Origin: Fibrobacterota bacterium
Lineage (GTDB): Bacteria; Fibrobacterota; Fibrobacteria; UBA11236
Direction of reading: 5' to 3'
NCBI GenBank assembly: GCA_028287465.1
Contig: JAQBPO010000043.1
Location: forward strand, 1-64,000
Length of the DNA stretch: 64,000 nucleotides
Positions 43,011-52,800 of this stretch are shown one piece after another. A program made the position numbers and the translations under genes. The notes under the pieces are model-generated. The model was not told where the DNA came from. It was given only the letters and a program-made list of their open reading frames with translations, and did no database searches. Each line of letters starts with the position of its first letter. The stretch's first letter is position 1.

Positions 43011-44945
43011 ATGAAGAAGTTCGCATTGGGGGCCGCGGCCTCCCTCGGTCTATTGGGTTGCCTGGATGCACCCGTCGAAAATCAGGTTCGGATGGAAACC
43101 CGGGCCGCCTATTCGGCCGCAGGGACCCCTTCGTCCCTGTGCCTGGGCAATACCCTTTTGTCCCCGATCGGGGCCACCGCCTCGTCCGTGGAGAACGGCG
43201 GTCTGGGAGCGGTCCTGGCCATCGACGGCAATCCGGCCACCCGCTGGTCCAGCGCCTGGAGCGATCCGCAATGGATCCGCCTGGACCTGGGCGCCACCCG
43301 CTATATCAATTCGATCTTCCTCAGCTGGGAGAAGGCCTCGAGCTTGCGGTACGATATCCAGGTTTCCATGGACGGGATCAACTGGAAGGGTTTCCGGTCC
43401 ATCAATTACGGCTTCCCCGGGCCCGGGGATATCGACATCCCCGCCCTGAACGCTTGGGGACGGTACGTGCGGATCCATTCTTACGAGAGGACCACGACCT
43501 ACGGCGTCTCCCTTTTCGAGATCCGGGTCTACGGCGATCCCAACGGATCCTGCACGGTTCCCGCCTCGGTGCATATCGACGCGGCCCATAGCGGCAAGAG
43601 CCTGGACGTCAAGGATTGGAGTCTCGCGGATGGGGGCAGGATCCACCAGTGGGCCTTCGTAGGCGGTAACAACCAGAGATGGATCATGACCGATTACCTG
43701 CGGGACAACCATTGGGAGATCAAGAGCGTCCATTCGGGGAAGTGCCTGGACGTGTCGGGCAACTCCACCGCCGATGGTGCGGCGATCCATCAATGGGCCT
43801 GCAATAGCGCCCCCAACCAACGGTTCACGCTCAAGCCCGCCGGCGGGAACAAGTACCTGATGGTGGCCGCGCATTCCGGCAAGTGCCTGGACGTGGACGC
43901 CTGGAGCCAGGCCGACGGCGCCGCCGTGATCCAGTGGCCCTGCCATGGCGGGGCCAATCAGCAATGGTCCTTTACCGATCCGCAGGACGCCAAGACCGAT
44001 CCCAGGAATTGCGGACGCATCGGCCATGATTGCCTGGGGGGCGCCTGCTCGGACGGGGTCTGCCAGGCCGCGACCGTGGCTTCGGACTTCCAATGCCTGG
44101 TGGGAATGGCCGCGGACGAAGGCGGGATCTGGGCCGGGGACAATCAGAACCTCTATCGGTACGATATCAACGGGTACAACAAGACCAGGCTGCTGGGAGG
44201 CTATTTCAGCGACCTGATCCGCGGCGGGAACCAGCTCTTCTGGAACGGGAACAGCTCGGTCTCCAGGCTGAATGACGGCCAGACCGCGGCGACCGGCCTG
44301 TATTCCGCCGGCCTCGGCATGTTGCAGCTGAACGGATCCGCCCTGATCGGCTATGACTACGCGAAAACCGGATTCGTCGCCGTGGATCGGAACCTCGCGG
44401 GTCCGGGAGCCTCGACCCTGATCTACAATACCGGGGCGCAAAGCCCTTTCATGAGCGCGGTCACCGGCACCCACCTCTATTACGCGTACGGCGACCAGGC
44501 GGGGACCGTCCTCAACCAGATCGAGCGTTCCACCGGAAGGAAAACCGTCATCAGCAATACGGGGGATGCCTTTTTCGACCTCACCGCCTTCGGGGAAACG
44601 GTCTATTGGTCCTACCGTGACGCGTCCGGGAATTCCGGTATCCGCCGGCTTTCCTCGGCGCCGGGATCGACGGTGCAGGAGGCGGTGAACCCGGTCTCCG
44701 GAAACCAGAGCATCGGCAATCCGGTGGTCGATGCCAGCGGCATCTACTATCCCTACGGTAACGGGACGAATACCACTTACGTGCGCACGCCCCATGGCAA
44801 TCCTTCGGAAAGGATCCTGGTGACCAACGGATATTCCTGGCCTTACCAAAGCCGGGGGGTCCAGACGACTTCGAACAGCATCATCTGGATGCAGTCCTGC
44901 AGCCGGGGCGGCCCGGGGATGATCTTCCGTTTGGCCAAGCCCTAG
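43011..44945 (+). CDS. Lipoprotein with CBM32 (F5/8 C), ricin-B lectin and propeller-like domains
   Basis: 644 residues. The signal has the lipobox LLGC (Cys 17), so it is a lipoprotein. Residues ~45-180 form a discoidin/CBM32 domain (AIDGNPATRWSS, IRLDLG, FEIRVYG). Residues ~185-330 form a ricin-B (CBM13) trefoil with repeated IHQW and NQRW-type units. A short Cys-rich link (CGRIGHDCLGGACSDGVC) leads to ~290 residues of repeated beta strands resembling a six- or seven-bladed propeller. It probably binds cell-wall or plant polysaccharides at the surface. GGGGGA precedes the ATG. Confidence 0.82.
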   Translation: MKKFALGAAASLGLLGCLDAPVENQVRMETRAAYSAAGTPSSLCLGNTLLSPIGATASSVENGGLGAVLAIDGNPATRWSSAWSDPQWIRLDLGATRYINSIFLSWEKASSLRYDIQVSMDGINWKGFRSINYGFPGPGDIDIPALNAWGRYVRIHSYERTTTYGVSLFEIRVYGDPNGSCTVPASVHIDAAHSGKSLDVKDWSLADGGRIHQWAFVGGNNQRWIMTDYLRDNHWEIKSVHSGKCLDVSGNSTADGAAIHQWACNSAPNQRFTLKPAGGNKYLMVAAHSGKCLDVDAWSQADGAAVIQWPCHGGANQQWSFTDPQDAKTDPRNCGRIGHDCLGGACSDGVCQAATVASDFQCLVGMAADEGGIWAGDNQNLYRYDINGYNKTRLLGGYFSDLIRGGNQLFWNGNSSVSRLNDGQTAATGLYSAGLGMLQLNGSALIGYDYAKTGFVAVDRNLAGPGASTLIYNTGAQSPFMSAVTGTHLYYAYGDQAGTVLNQIERSTGRKTVISNTGDAFFDLTAFGETVYWSYRDASGNSGIRRLSSAPGSTVQEAVNPVSGNQSIGNPVVDASGIYYPYGNGTNTTYVRTPHGNPSERILVTNGYSWPYQSRGVQTTSNSIIWMQSCSRGGPGMIFRLAKP

Positions 44946-44962
44946 CGGAAACCGGCCATGAC

Positions 44963-44993
44963 CCGCCTCCGTGATTCCCTTCACGGACGGCGG
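44963..44993 (+). terminator. 11-12 bp hairpin after the lectin lipoprotein gene
   Basis: CCGCC-T-CCGTGA, loop TTCCCT, TCACGG-AC-GGCGG, with one bulge. No T-run follows. It lies between the lipoprotein and the lamin-tail gene. Confidence 0.4.
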
Positions 44994-45019
44994 AACCGGG
45001 TGCGCCTATCTTACCGGGC

Positions 45020-46609
45020 ATGCGCAAACCGGTCCTTTCCGCTCCGTCAATCTTCCTTTTCCTCATCGCCTTTCCGGCCTTCGCCCTCCGAAGTGAGGGG
45101 GTGCGGGTACCCTCCCGGGGACCGATCCTCTCCGAATACATGGCCGATCCCGCCATGGTGCCCGATGCGCACGGGGAATTCCTGGAGCTGGGGAATCCCT
45201 CCGCCGATACGCTCCGCCTGGACAGCCTCCGCATCGATGCCGAGGCGCAAACCCTGGTCGTGACCGGAATGATCCTGCCCCCTTACGGAGTCCTGCTTAT
45301 CTGCAAGGATACCGTGCCCGGGGCCAATGGGGGCATGGCCTGCGATAGGCCGTGGGGCGGCCTGGGCCTCGCGAACGGAAGGGCCGGCGCGGTGACCCTC
45401 TCCTGGAACGGAGGCCGCGATGAGTACGCCCTGCCTGCGCCCCGTCCGGGAGTGAGTTGGGAGAATACCTGGGAGGCGGTGGAGGCCTACCACCGCTTCC
45501 AATCCTCGGTCGCCGCCTGGAACGGAGGCGATTCCGCGACTCCCGGGATCCGGAACAGCCGGAGCGCGCTCCGGCCGGAAAGGGACCTGGGTATCGTGGA
45601 TGTTACCTGGTCCCCGGTGGCGGACCGGGGCGTCGGGGCGAAAGAGGCCCATCCCGGTTCATCCGAAGGCTACCTGCTGGTGCGGGTGGCGAACCGGGGA
45701 ACCGGATCCCCGCCGACCTCCCGCCTGACCATGGGCCTGGACGCGGACTGGGACGGCGAGGCGGAAACGCCCTTGGATTCCGCCGTCCTGTCCATGCCCG
45801 CAGCGGGAGAGGCCTTGGTCCGCTTCGGGACCGGGGCCGGGGTCCGCGGGATAATCCATGCGCGCCTGGGCCGGGACGAAGATCCCTCGAACGACGCCTT
45901 CCTCTTCGCTTTGGAACCCGGCCGGCCCCTGGCCTTCACGGAATGGCGCCCCGCGCCTGAAGGCGGCGAACCCGAATGGGTGGAAATCCGCAATCGCACG
46001 GCCGACTCGGGCGGCATCGGCCGCCGCCTGGATCTGGCCCAGGCTGTTTTCAACGGCCTCTCCCTGGGGAGCAGGGCGGGAGGGCTGGAACCGGGCGAAT
46101 TCCTGGTGCTTACGGAGAACGTGGAGCGGTTCAGGTCCAGGTACGGGGCGATCAAGGCGCGCATCCTGCAGCCTTCGGGATGGCGCGCCCTGCGTAACAC
46201 CGGGGATACCCTGGAGCTTTCCCTCGCGGGCATCATCGTCGACCGGGTGGCGTACGGGGCGGTTCCCGGCGCGGCAAGCGTCGCCTCCGGCGCTCCGACC
46301 CCGGGGTTCGCGGGCGAGGCGGTCGAGGAGGATTCCTGGAACCTTTCCGGCCGGGTGGCCGGGCCCGGGCGTCCCCTCGACGTTGAGGTCCGCACCGCTT
46401 CGGGAGGCGCCTACGCGTTGAGGATCTTCGATCTGGAAGGAAATCGCGTTCGTGACCTCGGCGCGGGCGGCCCGGGCCGCCGCCTGCATGCCTGGGACGG
46501 CCGCGGGGATGCGGGACGGAGGCTGAATCCCGGACCCTACATCCTCTGCCTGACCCGGAACGGTGGCCGGACCCGGCGCGCGGCCGTAGTCGTGATGGGC
46601 GCGGAATGA
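45020..46609 (+). CDS. Secreted protein with two lamin-tail-like domains and a C-terminal FlgD-like domain
   Basis: 529 residues. Signal peptide about 1-22 (cleavage near AFA-LR). The first lamin-tail domain begins ILSEYMADP and contains GEFLELGNPS; the second begins LAFTEWRPAP with EPEWVEIRN and ends near 430. A CARDB-like beta region lies between. The last ~75 residues (YALRIFDLEGNRVRDLG to LNPGPYILCL) match the FlgD Ig-like domain often used as a C-terminal cell-surface or secretion module in FCB bacteria. The stop overlaps the next gene (ATGA). Role unknown; surface display is likely. Confidence 0.8.
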   Translation: MRKPVLSAPSIFLFLIAFPAFALRSEGVRVPSRGPILSEYMADPAMVPDAHGEFLELGNPSADTLRLDSLRIDAEAQTLVVTGMILPPYGVLLICKDTVPGANGGMACDRPWGGLGLANGRAGAVTLSWNGGRDEYALPAPRPGVSWENTWEAVEAYHRFQSSVAAWNGGDSATPGIRNSRSALRPERDLGIVDVTWSPVADRGVGAKEAHPGSSEGYLLVRVANRGTGSPPTSRLTMGLDADWDGEAETPLDSAVLSMPAAGEALVRFGTGAGVRGIIHARLGRDEDPSNDAFLFALEPGRPLAFTEWRPAPEGGEPEWVEIRNRTADSGGIGRRLDLAQAVFNGLSLGSRAGGLEPGEFLVLTENVERFRSRYGAIKARILQPSGWRALRNTGDTLELSLAGIIVDRVAYGAVPGAASVASGAPTPGFAGEAVEEDSWNLSGRVAGPGRPLDVEVRTASGGAYALRIFDLEGNRVRDLGAGGPGRRLHAWDGRGDAGRRLNPGPYILCLTRNGGRTRRAAVVVMGAE

Positions 46610-47538
46610 TCGAACGCGGCATTTACGCGCGCCTGGTTACGTGCCCGTCCCGCGCCATCCCGATCGCCCTCATCCTTTCGGCCCTGCCTTCGGTCGCGGG
46701 CAACCAGGCCCTGGTCACAGGAGCCTACGGAGGCACCCTGGGCGCGGGCGGCGCGACGGCGGCGGATCGATCCGGCTTCGGATCCAATCCCGCCGCGCTG
46801 CGCCCATGGCGGGCCGGCGCGCAGGCGCATTTCCACCGGCCCTATGGCCTGGACGATCTCCAGGTGTCCGAGGCGGACGTTTACGCCGACGCGGGGCGGT
46901 TCGGCGCCGCCTTCGCGTGGCGCGATACCGGACTGGAAGGTTGGTACGGTGAACAAGGCTTGCAGGCGTCCCAGACCTTGCGCCTGGGGCGGACCGGAAA
47001 TGCCTTTCCCGGGGTTCTCGATCTCGGCGCTGCCTGGGACCGCTGGAAGACCGTCTGGCCGGGGGGCGGGGAAGAGGTGGCTTGGAGCCATGGGTTCGGC
47101 GCCGCCTGGCGGATGCTTCCCCGCCTAAAGGCGGGAGCCTTCATTTCCGGGATTCCCCTGGACCCCGGCGGAAGCGGCGGGGCCGACCGCATCGTGCAAT
47201 GGGGACTGGAGGCGGACAGCCGCAACCCGGAAGCGGGAGCGGATGGATCCGGGACCGTCGCTCCATCGGGGGGAGCCGACGGAACGGCGGTCGCCCAAAT
47301 CCTGCGGTTGGATTTCCGCAAGACCGGGGAAACGCCTTGGCGCGTCCTGGCCTCGCTTTCCGTCCGTCCGCATCCAACCCTGGAAATCACCGGCGGTCTG
47401 GCCAATCCGCCCTTCCAAGCCTCCCTGGGGATGCGCTTCGCATGGAAGGGGGCGGAATGGCACCAGGCCTTGAGGTACCACCGTTATCTGGGCCGTACCT
47501 GGCTGTCCGGCCTTGCCTTTTCCACGCCGCTTCGTTGA
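46606..47538 (+). CDS. PorV/PorQ-like outer-membrane protein
   Basis: 310 residues with a signal peptide (about 1-32) and no further hydrophobic helix. The start of the mature part, with a glycine-rich strand then DRSGFGSNPAAL, is the usual beginning of PorV/PorQ and UPF0164-type barrels, where early barrel turns read NPA. The remainder shows alternating beta strands. In type IX secretion, PorV shuttles substrates to the surface; the lamin-tail protein encoded by the overlapping upstream gene could be its partner. Family assignment rests on pattern only. Confidence 0.6.
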   Translation: MIERGIYARLVTCPSRAIPIALILSALPSVAGNQALVTGAYGGTLGAGGATAADRSGFGSNPAALRPWRAGAQAHFHRPYGLDDLQVSEADVYADAGRFGAAFAWRDTGLEGWYGEQGLQASQTLRLGRTGNAFPGVLDLGAAWDRWKTVWPGGGEEVAWSHGFGAAWRMLPRLKAGAFISGIPLDPGGSGGADRIVQWGLEADSRNPEAGADGSGTVAPSGGADGTAVAQILRLDFRKTGETPWRVLASLSVRPHPTLEITGGLANPPFQASLGMRFAWKGAEWHQALRYHRYLGRTWLSGLAFSTPLR

Positions 47539-47701
47539 AGAACCCATCCCAATGGGGCGTCTCCCTGGAGGGCGCTTTCCGGAAGAGAGCGTCCGCTCCG
47601 CGTAAATGGCGCACCGCCGCCGCGCCGAAAGGGTCCGGGAGCCCGCAACCCGGCCTGGATCCTTGACTTCCGGCGGTTTATTCCGGAGAATGGATCATCC
47701 C

Positions 47702-48895
47702 ATGATCAAGTTGTCCCTGGACGAAATCAAGCCCGGCATGCTGCTCGCGCGATCCATCGTGAGCGAAGCCGGGGAGCTCCTGCTTTCCGCGGGAAACGTG
47801 GTCAATGATCGCGTCCTGGTGAAGATGCGCGAGATAGAGCTTTCCGCGGCCTGGATAGCCGAAGAAGGCACCGAGATCGCCATCCCCGAGGAGAACGTCA
47901 CCGAACAGCTGGCGCTCCAGTCGCAGTTCGTCGTCAAGGAAAATTCCGACATCCTCAAGAAGGTCGCGCAGATCAAACAGGTCACGCAGGCCAACATCAA
48001 CCGCGTTTTCGAGGACACCAACCGCTTCAAGAACATCATCGCGGTCGAGGAAATCAAGAAGGTCATCAAGCAGATCCTCGAAGGCCTGCTCGACAGGGAG
48101 CCCGTCGCGGTGAACCTGTCCTCCATCCGCACCAAGAACGGGTACCAATACCAGCACGCATTGGACGTGGCGGTGACCGCCATCATCCTGGCGAACAAGC
48201 TAAAGTATACCCATCGGGAAATAGAGGAACTGGCCCTGGGCTGCCTGCTCATGGACCTGGGAATGGTGGTCTTCCCGGAGTCCCTGCTGAACAAGCAGGG
48301 GCAGATGACGGAACAGGAACAGCTCCTGTTCCGCGAGCATCCGACCCTGGGTTACGCGATTTTGAGGCAGAATGATCGGATAGGCATCACCACCGCCCAT
48401 GTGGCCTACCAGCACCATGAACGCCAGGATGGGAAGGGATACCCGCGCGGATTGCGGGGGGACAACCAGATCCCCCTCAAGACCCTGAATCCCAGGAAGG
48501 GCATGATCCACCGGTATGCCGAGATCGCCGCGGTCGCGGATACCTACATCTCCCTGCTCAGCCCCCGGCCCAACACCGTCCCGGCCCTGTCCCCGGACGA
48601 GGCCATGCGGATGGTCATCAAGGCCGCGGGCACCCATCTCAACCGCGCCGTCGTGGACGCCTTCATCACCATCGTACCCGTATTTCCCGTCGGCTCCAGG
48701 GTCGTCATCGTGGAAGACAAGAAATACCGCAAATACACGGGCTATTCCGGGGTCGTGGCCCGTTGCAGCGCGGAGAATCCGGAGAAACCGGTACTCCTCA
48801 TCATCTTTGATCGCGAAAAGAAGAAAATAAAACCCTGGACCCTGGACATGGCCGAGGAGGATGGCTTCAAGATCCAGTTCGCGCGCCTGCAATAG
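47702..48895 (+). CDS. HD-GYP-domain protein with a degenerate HD motif
   Basis: 397 residues. The N-terminal ~110 resemble the extra domain seen before HD-GYP (MIKLSLDEIKPGMLLAR). The HD-GYP domain (about 140-340) keeps the first His (HALDVA), REHPTLGY, HHERQDGKGYP and VADTYISL, but the namesake HD reads MD (LLMDLGM), so one metal-binding His is lost, and the usual Lys of DIGK is Met. The C-terminal ~60 residues form a small beta domain. It could be an inactive c-di-GMP sensor or an enzyme with an altered metal site. An ATG at 47690 is an alternative start. Confidence 0.85.
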   Translation: MIKLSLDEIKPGMLLARSIVSEAGELLLSAGNVVNDRVLVKMREIELSAAWIAEEGTEIAIPEENVTEQLALQSQFVVKENSDILKKVAQIKQVTQANINRVFEDTNRFKNIIAVEEIKKVIKQILEGLLDREPVAVNLSSIRTKNGYQYQHALDVAVTAIILANKLKYTHREIEELALGCLLMDLGMVVFPESLLNKQGQMTEQEQLLFREHPTLGYAILRQNDRIGITTAHVAYQHHERQDGKGYPRGLRGDNQIPLKTLNPRKGMIHRYAEIAAVADTYISLLSPRPNTVPALSPDEAMRMVIKAAGTHLNRAVVDAFITIVPVFPVGSRVVIVEDKKYRKYTGYSGVVARCSAENPEKPVLLIIFDREKKKIKPWTLDMAEEDGFKIQFARLQ

Positions 48896-48933
48896 GCGCA
48901 ATTACTACTATTTTCACCAGGAAAGAACCCGGA

Positions 48934-49842
48934 TTGACCGCCATGGAACCATCCGCCCTCGGGATACCACAAGCCATCGAGGCCTACCTGGAACACCTCC
49001 GGGACGTTCGCGGCTATTCCATGCACACGCTTTCCGCCTATGGCCGCGACCTGGCGAAGCTTACAGCCTGGACCGCGAAGAAGGGCCCGGGCGCCGCCCT
49101 CGACCTGGACAAGAAGACGCTCCAGATGTTCCTGTCCTCCCAGGCGCGGAACCTCGCCGCCAGCAGCCAGGGCCGCCTGCTCGCCTGCCTGAAGGGCTTC
49201 GGCCGCTTTCTCGTCCAGAACCACGGCCTCGCGCGCAATCCCGCCCAGACCATCGCCTTTCCCAAGGCGGAGCAGAAGCTGGTTTCCGTCGCCGGTGCGG
49301 AATTCCTGGAAGAGGTCCTGGAAGAGGAGCCCGCCACCTTCACCGCGGCCCGCACGCGGCTGTGCGTCGAGATGTTCTACGGTTCCGGACTCCGCCTGAG
49401 CGAATTGACCGGCCTCAAATGGTCCCAGTTGGCCCGCGATGGGGCCTCCGTGCGCGTGCTCGGAAAGGGCAGCCGCTTCAGAACCGTTCCCCTGACCGAA
49501 GCGGCCAAAGGCATGTTGGATGAGTACCGGGCCGTATGCCGGGAGCATGGCCTGCAGACCGCTTCCGGCGCGGTGCTGGTTTCCGCCAAGGGAAAGCCGG
49601 TGGGCAATCGCATCATCCAGCGCTCGGTGACCGACCGGTTGCATGCCATGGGACGCCGGGGCAAATCCTCGCCTCATGTGCTGAGGCATTCGTTCGCGAC
49701 CCACTTGCTGGACAATGGCGCGGACCTCATGGCGGTGAAGGAGATGCTGGGGCACTCCTCGCTTTCCACCACCCAGAAATACACCCACGTTTCCGTCAGG
49801 AAGCTCAAGGAAACCTACGCCAAGGCCCATCCAAGGGCCTGA
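48934..49842 (+). CDS. xerC: Tyrosine recombinase XerC
   Basis: A 302-residue site-specific recombinase that with XerD resolves chromosome dimers at dif. The N-terminal SAM-like core-binding domain has YLEHLRDVRGYSMHTLSAYGRDL. The catalytic domain has Arg in SGLRLSEL, Lys in LGKGSRFR, HVLRHSFATHLL (His-x2-Arg), LGHSSLSTTQKYTH with the final His and nucleophile Tyr. The TTG fits the AGGAAAG spacing; ATG at 48943 is an alternative. It is not beside any phage or integron gene, so a housekeeping role is expected. Confidence 0.9.
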   Translation: MTAMEPSALGIPQAIEAYLEHLRDVRGYSMHTLSAYGRDLAKLTAWTAKKGPGAALDLDKKTLQMFLSSQARNLAASSQGRLLACLKGFGRFLVQNHGLARNPAQTIAFPKAEQKLVSVAGAEFLEEVLEEEPATFTAARTRLCVEMFYGSGLRLSELTGLKWSQLARDGASVRVLGKGSRFRTVPLTEAAKGMLDEYRAVCREHGLQTASGAVLVSAKGKPVGNRIIQRSVTDRLHAMGRRGKSSPHVLRHSFATHLLDNGADLMAVKEMLGHSSLSTTQKYTHVSVRKLKETYAKAHPRA

Positions 49843-49849
49843 AGGACAC

Positions 49850-52800
49850 ATGGACAAAGACGGGGCGAAGAAGAAGAAACCGGCGGGACGGGTCCAATCC
49901 AAGGGACGCGCGGGCGGAGCCGGTTCCAAGGCGGGCGCCAAGGGCAAGGCCAATCCCAAAACCGGACCCAAGGCGAATGCCGGAACGAAGGCCAAGGTCG
50001 AAGCGAAGGCCAGGGCCGGCAAGGCGAACGCCCCCTCCAAGGTCACGGACACGGAAGAACTGCAACGGACCATCGCCGATCTGCAGGCGCGCCTCCGCAA
50101 AGAAGAATCCCGCAGCCTGGCTCTTGAACAGGAGCTGAGGCCGTTCCACGTCCTCGCGGACAATATTTCCGATCATATCTATTTCAAGGACGGGGAGTGC
50201 CGGTTCCTGTGGGTGAACCGGAACATGTACAAGCTCCGCGGCATGCAGAGCCGGGAAGATCTGGTGGGCAAGACCAGCTTCGATATCCACAATTCCGAGC
50301 GCGCCAGGCAGTCCTTCGAGGACGACAAACGCGTCATCAGCACCGGCGAGTACATCCTGAACAAGCTGGAGTCGGACCATTACGCCGACGGTTCGCCCAT
50401 GTGGGTGCTGACCACCAAGATCCCCTTGCGGGATTCCCAGGGCAAGGTGATCGGCATCTGCGGCATCTCCAAGGATTTCACCAAGATGGTCCAGGCCGAA
50501 CAGGTCCTGGCCACGGAAGGCGCGCTCCGCAACGATCTGCTCGAGAACATCCCCGATGGCGTATGGTTCAAGGATCAGGACAGCCGCTTCACCTGGGTGA
50601 ACCGGAGCATCATCGAGGACTTCGGCAAGCGCTCCCGCGAGGATATCGTGGGCAAGAGCGATTCCGATTTCTTCAGCCAGGAACACGCGGACGAGGCGCG
50701 CAAGGACGAGCTCCGCATCATGCAGACCGGCGAGCCCCTGATCAACAAGCTGGAAAAGGACAATTACGCCAACGGCAGCCCGCGCTGGGTGTACACGACC
50801 AAGATCCCGTTGCACGACGTGGGCGGGAATATCATCGGGACCTGCGGCGTCACCAAGGACGTCACCTCCCTGAAGAAGGCCGAAGAGGCCCTGGCGCGCG
50901 AAAGCGCCCTGCTCAACGATCTGCTCGAGAACGCGCCGGACATCGTCTACTTCAAGGACCGGGACAGCCGTTTCACCTGGATCAACAAGGCCATGATCAC
51001 GCTCCTGGGAACGCACACCAAGGCGGATATCATCGGCAAGACGGATGCGGACTTCTTCACCCCCGAGCATGCGGCCGAGGCCCGGGCGGACGAATTGCGC
51101 ATCATGAACGCCGGCGAGCCGCTGATCAACAAGCTCGAGGTGGACAATTACGCGGACGGCAAGCCCCGTTCGGTATTCACGACCAAGATGCCCCTGCACG
51201 ATATGAAGGGCAATATCATCGGCACTTGCGGCATTTCGCGGGACGTGACCGCCGTGAAGGCCACCGAAGCGGCCCTGGCGCTGGAGAGCAACCTGCTCAA
51301 AGCCATGCTCACCAACATCCCTGACGCCATCTACTTCAAGGACACCCAGAGCCGCTTCGTCCGCGTGAGCAAGGGCATCCACCTGGAAGGCCTGCGCAAC
51401 CTGGAAGACGCGATCGGGAAGACCGATTTCGATTTCTTCTCCAAGGAACACGCCCAGCAGGCTTTCAACGACGAGCAGGAGATCCTCAAGACCGGCATCC
51501 CCATCGTCGACAAGGTTGAACTCGAGACCTTCACCAACAACCGCCCCGACGCCTGGGTCTCCACCACCAAGGTCCCCATCTACGACAAGGACGGCAACGT
51601 CACCGGACTGGTGGGCATTTCCAGGGACGTCACCGAGCGCATGGTGGCCCAAGAGGCCATCCGCAAGGCGAAAGAGGATCTCGAGATCCGGGTGCAGGAG
51701 CGGACCGCCGCCCTGGTGCAGGAAATCAAAGAGCATTTGCGCACGGAACGGGCCTTGCGCGAGGGCGAACGCATGCTGCAGGAGGCCAACCAGCGCTTGG
51801 AAGGGCGCGTAAGCCAATTGCACTTCCTCAATGCCGCGGCCCATCGCCTGGCCCACTACAACCATCGCAAGGAACTCCTTCCGGCCATCCTGGAGACCTT
51901 CGCGCGCAGCTATCCGGGCATCGAGGCCGCCATCTGCGAAATGGGCAATGAGGGCTACGTATGCATCGCCGCCACCGCCCGCCTGGCCTCTCCCGAGCAG
52001 AAGAAGGCCTGCGAGGCGGCGCTCTCCGCGATGGCCAAGGAACCGGTCATGGTTCCCGCCCTCATTCCGGACCGGAAATCCGATTCCGTCCTCGCTTCCG
52101 TCGAATGGCAGGGCATGGACGGCTTCCCGGTCTACGCCCTGGTCCCCCTGCTGGTCGAGGACAAATCCCTGGCGGTGGTGCAGCTTTTCGCTCCCGCCTC
52201 CTTCGTGACCTGGTTCGAGCAGGAGAAGGTCATCCTCAATACCCTGGCGGCCCAGACCGCCATCTCGCTTTCCAACGCCAACAATTATCAGCAATTGGAG
52301 AAGAAGGCCCGCCTGCAAGGCGAACTGGAAGTGGCCCAGGACATCCAGCGCCGGTTCACGCCCCAGAACAAGCCTTCCATACCGCGCATCAATCTCAAGG
52401 GCGTGTATTTCCCCGCCTACGAGGTGGGCGGCGATTACCTGGATTACTTCCAGACCGATTCGGGCGACTGGGTCGTCGTCATCGCGGACGTGAGCGGCAA
52501 GGGGATCCCCGCGGCCCTCGTCATGACCATGCTGCGCAGCACCTTCCGCGCGGAGGCCCGTTACGAGAGGTCGGCCAAGAAGCTCCTCTGCGCCGTCAAC
52601 GATCTGATGATAGAGGATCTGGACGATAAGAGCTTCGTCACCGCGCTCTGCCTCATCATCGACAAGGAAGGCCATTCCATGTCCTACGCGCGCGCGGGCC
52701 ATCCGCCCTTGCTCCTCCAGCATGGGAACAACCGCAGCACGCCTTCGCCCGTCACTCCCAAGGGCCTGGCCCTGGGCATGGTCTCCGGCAAGGATTTCTC

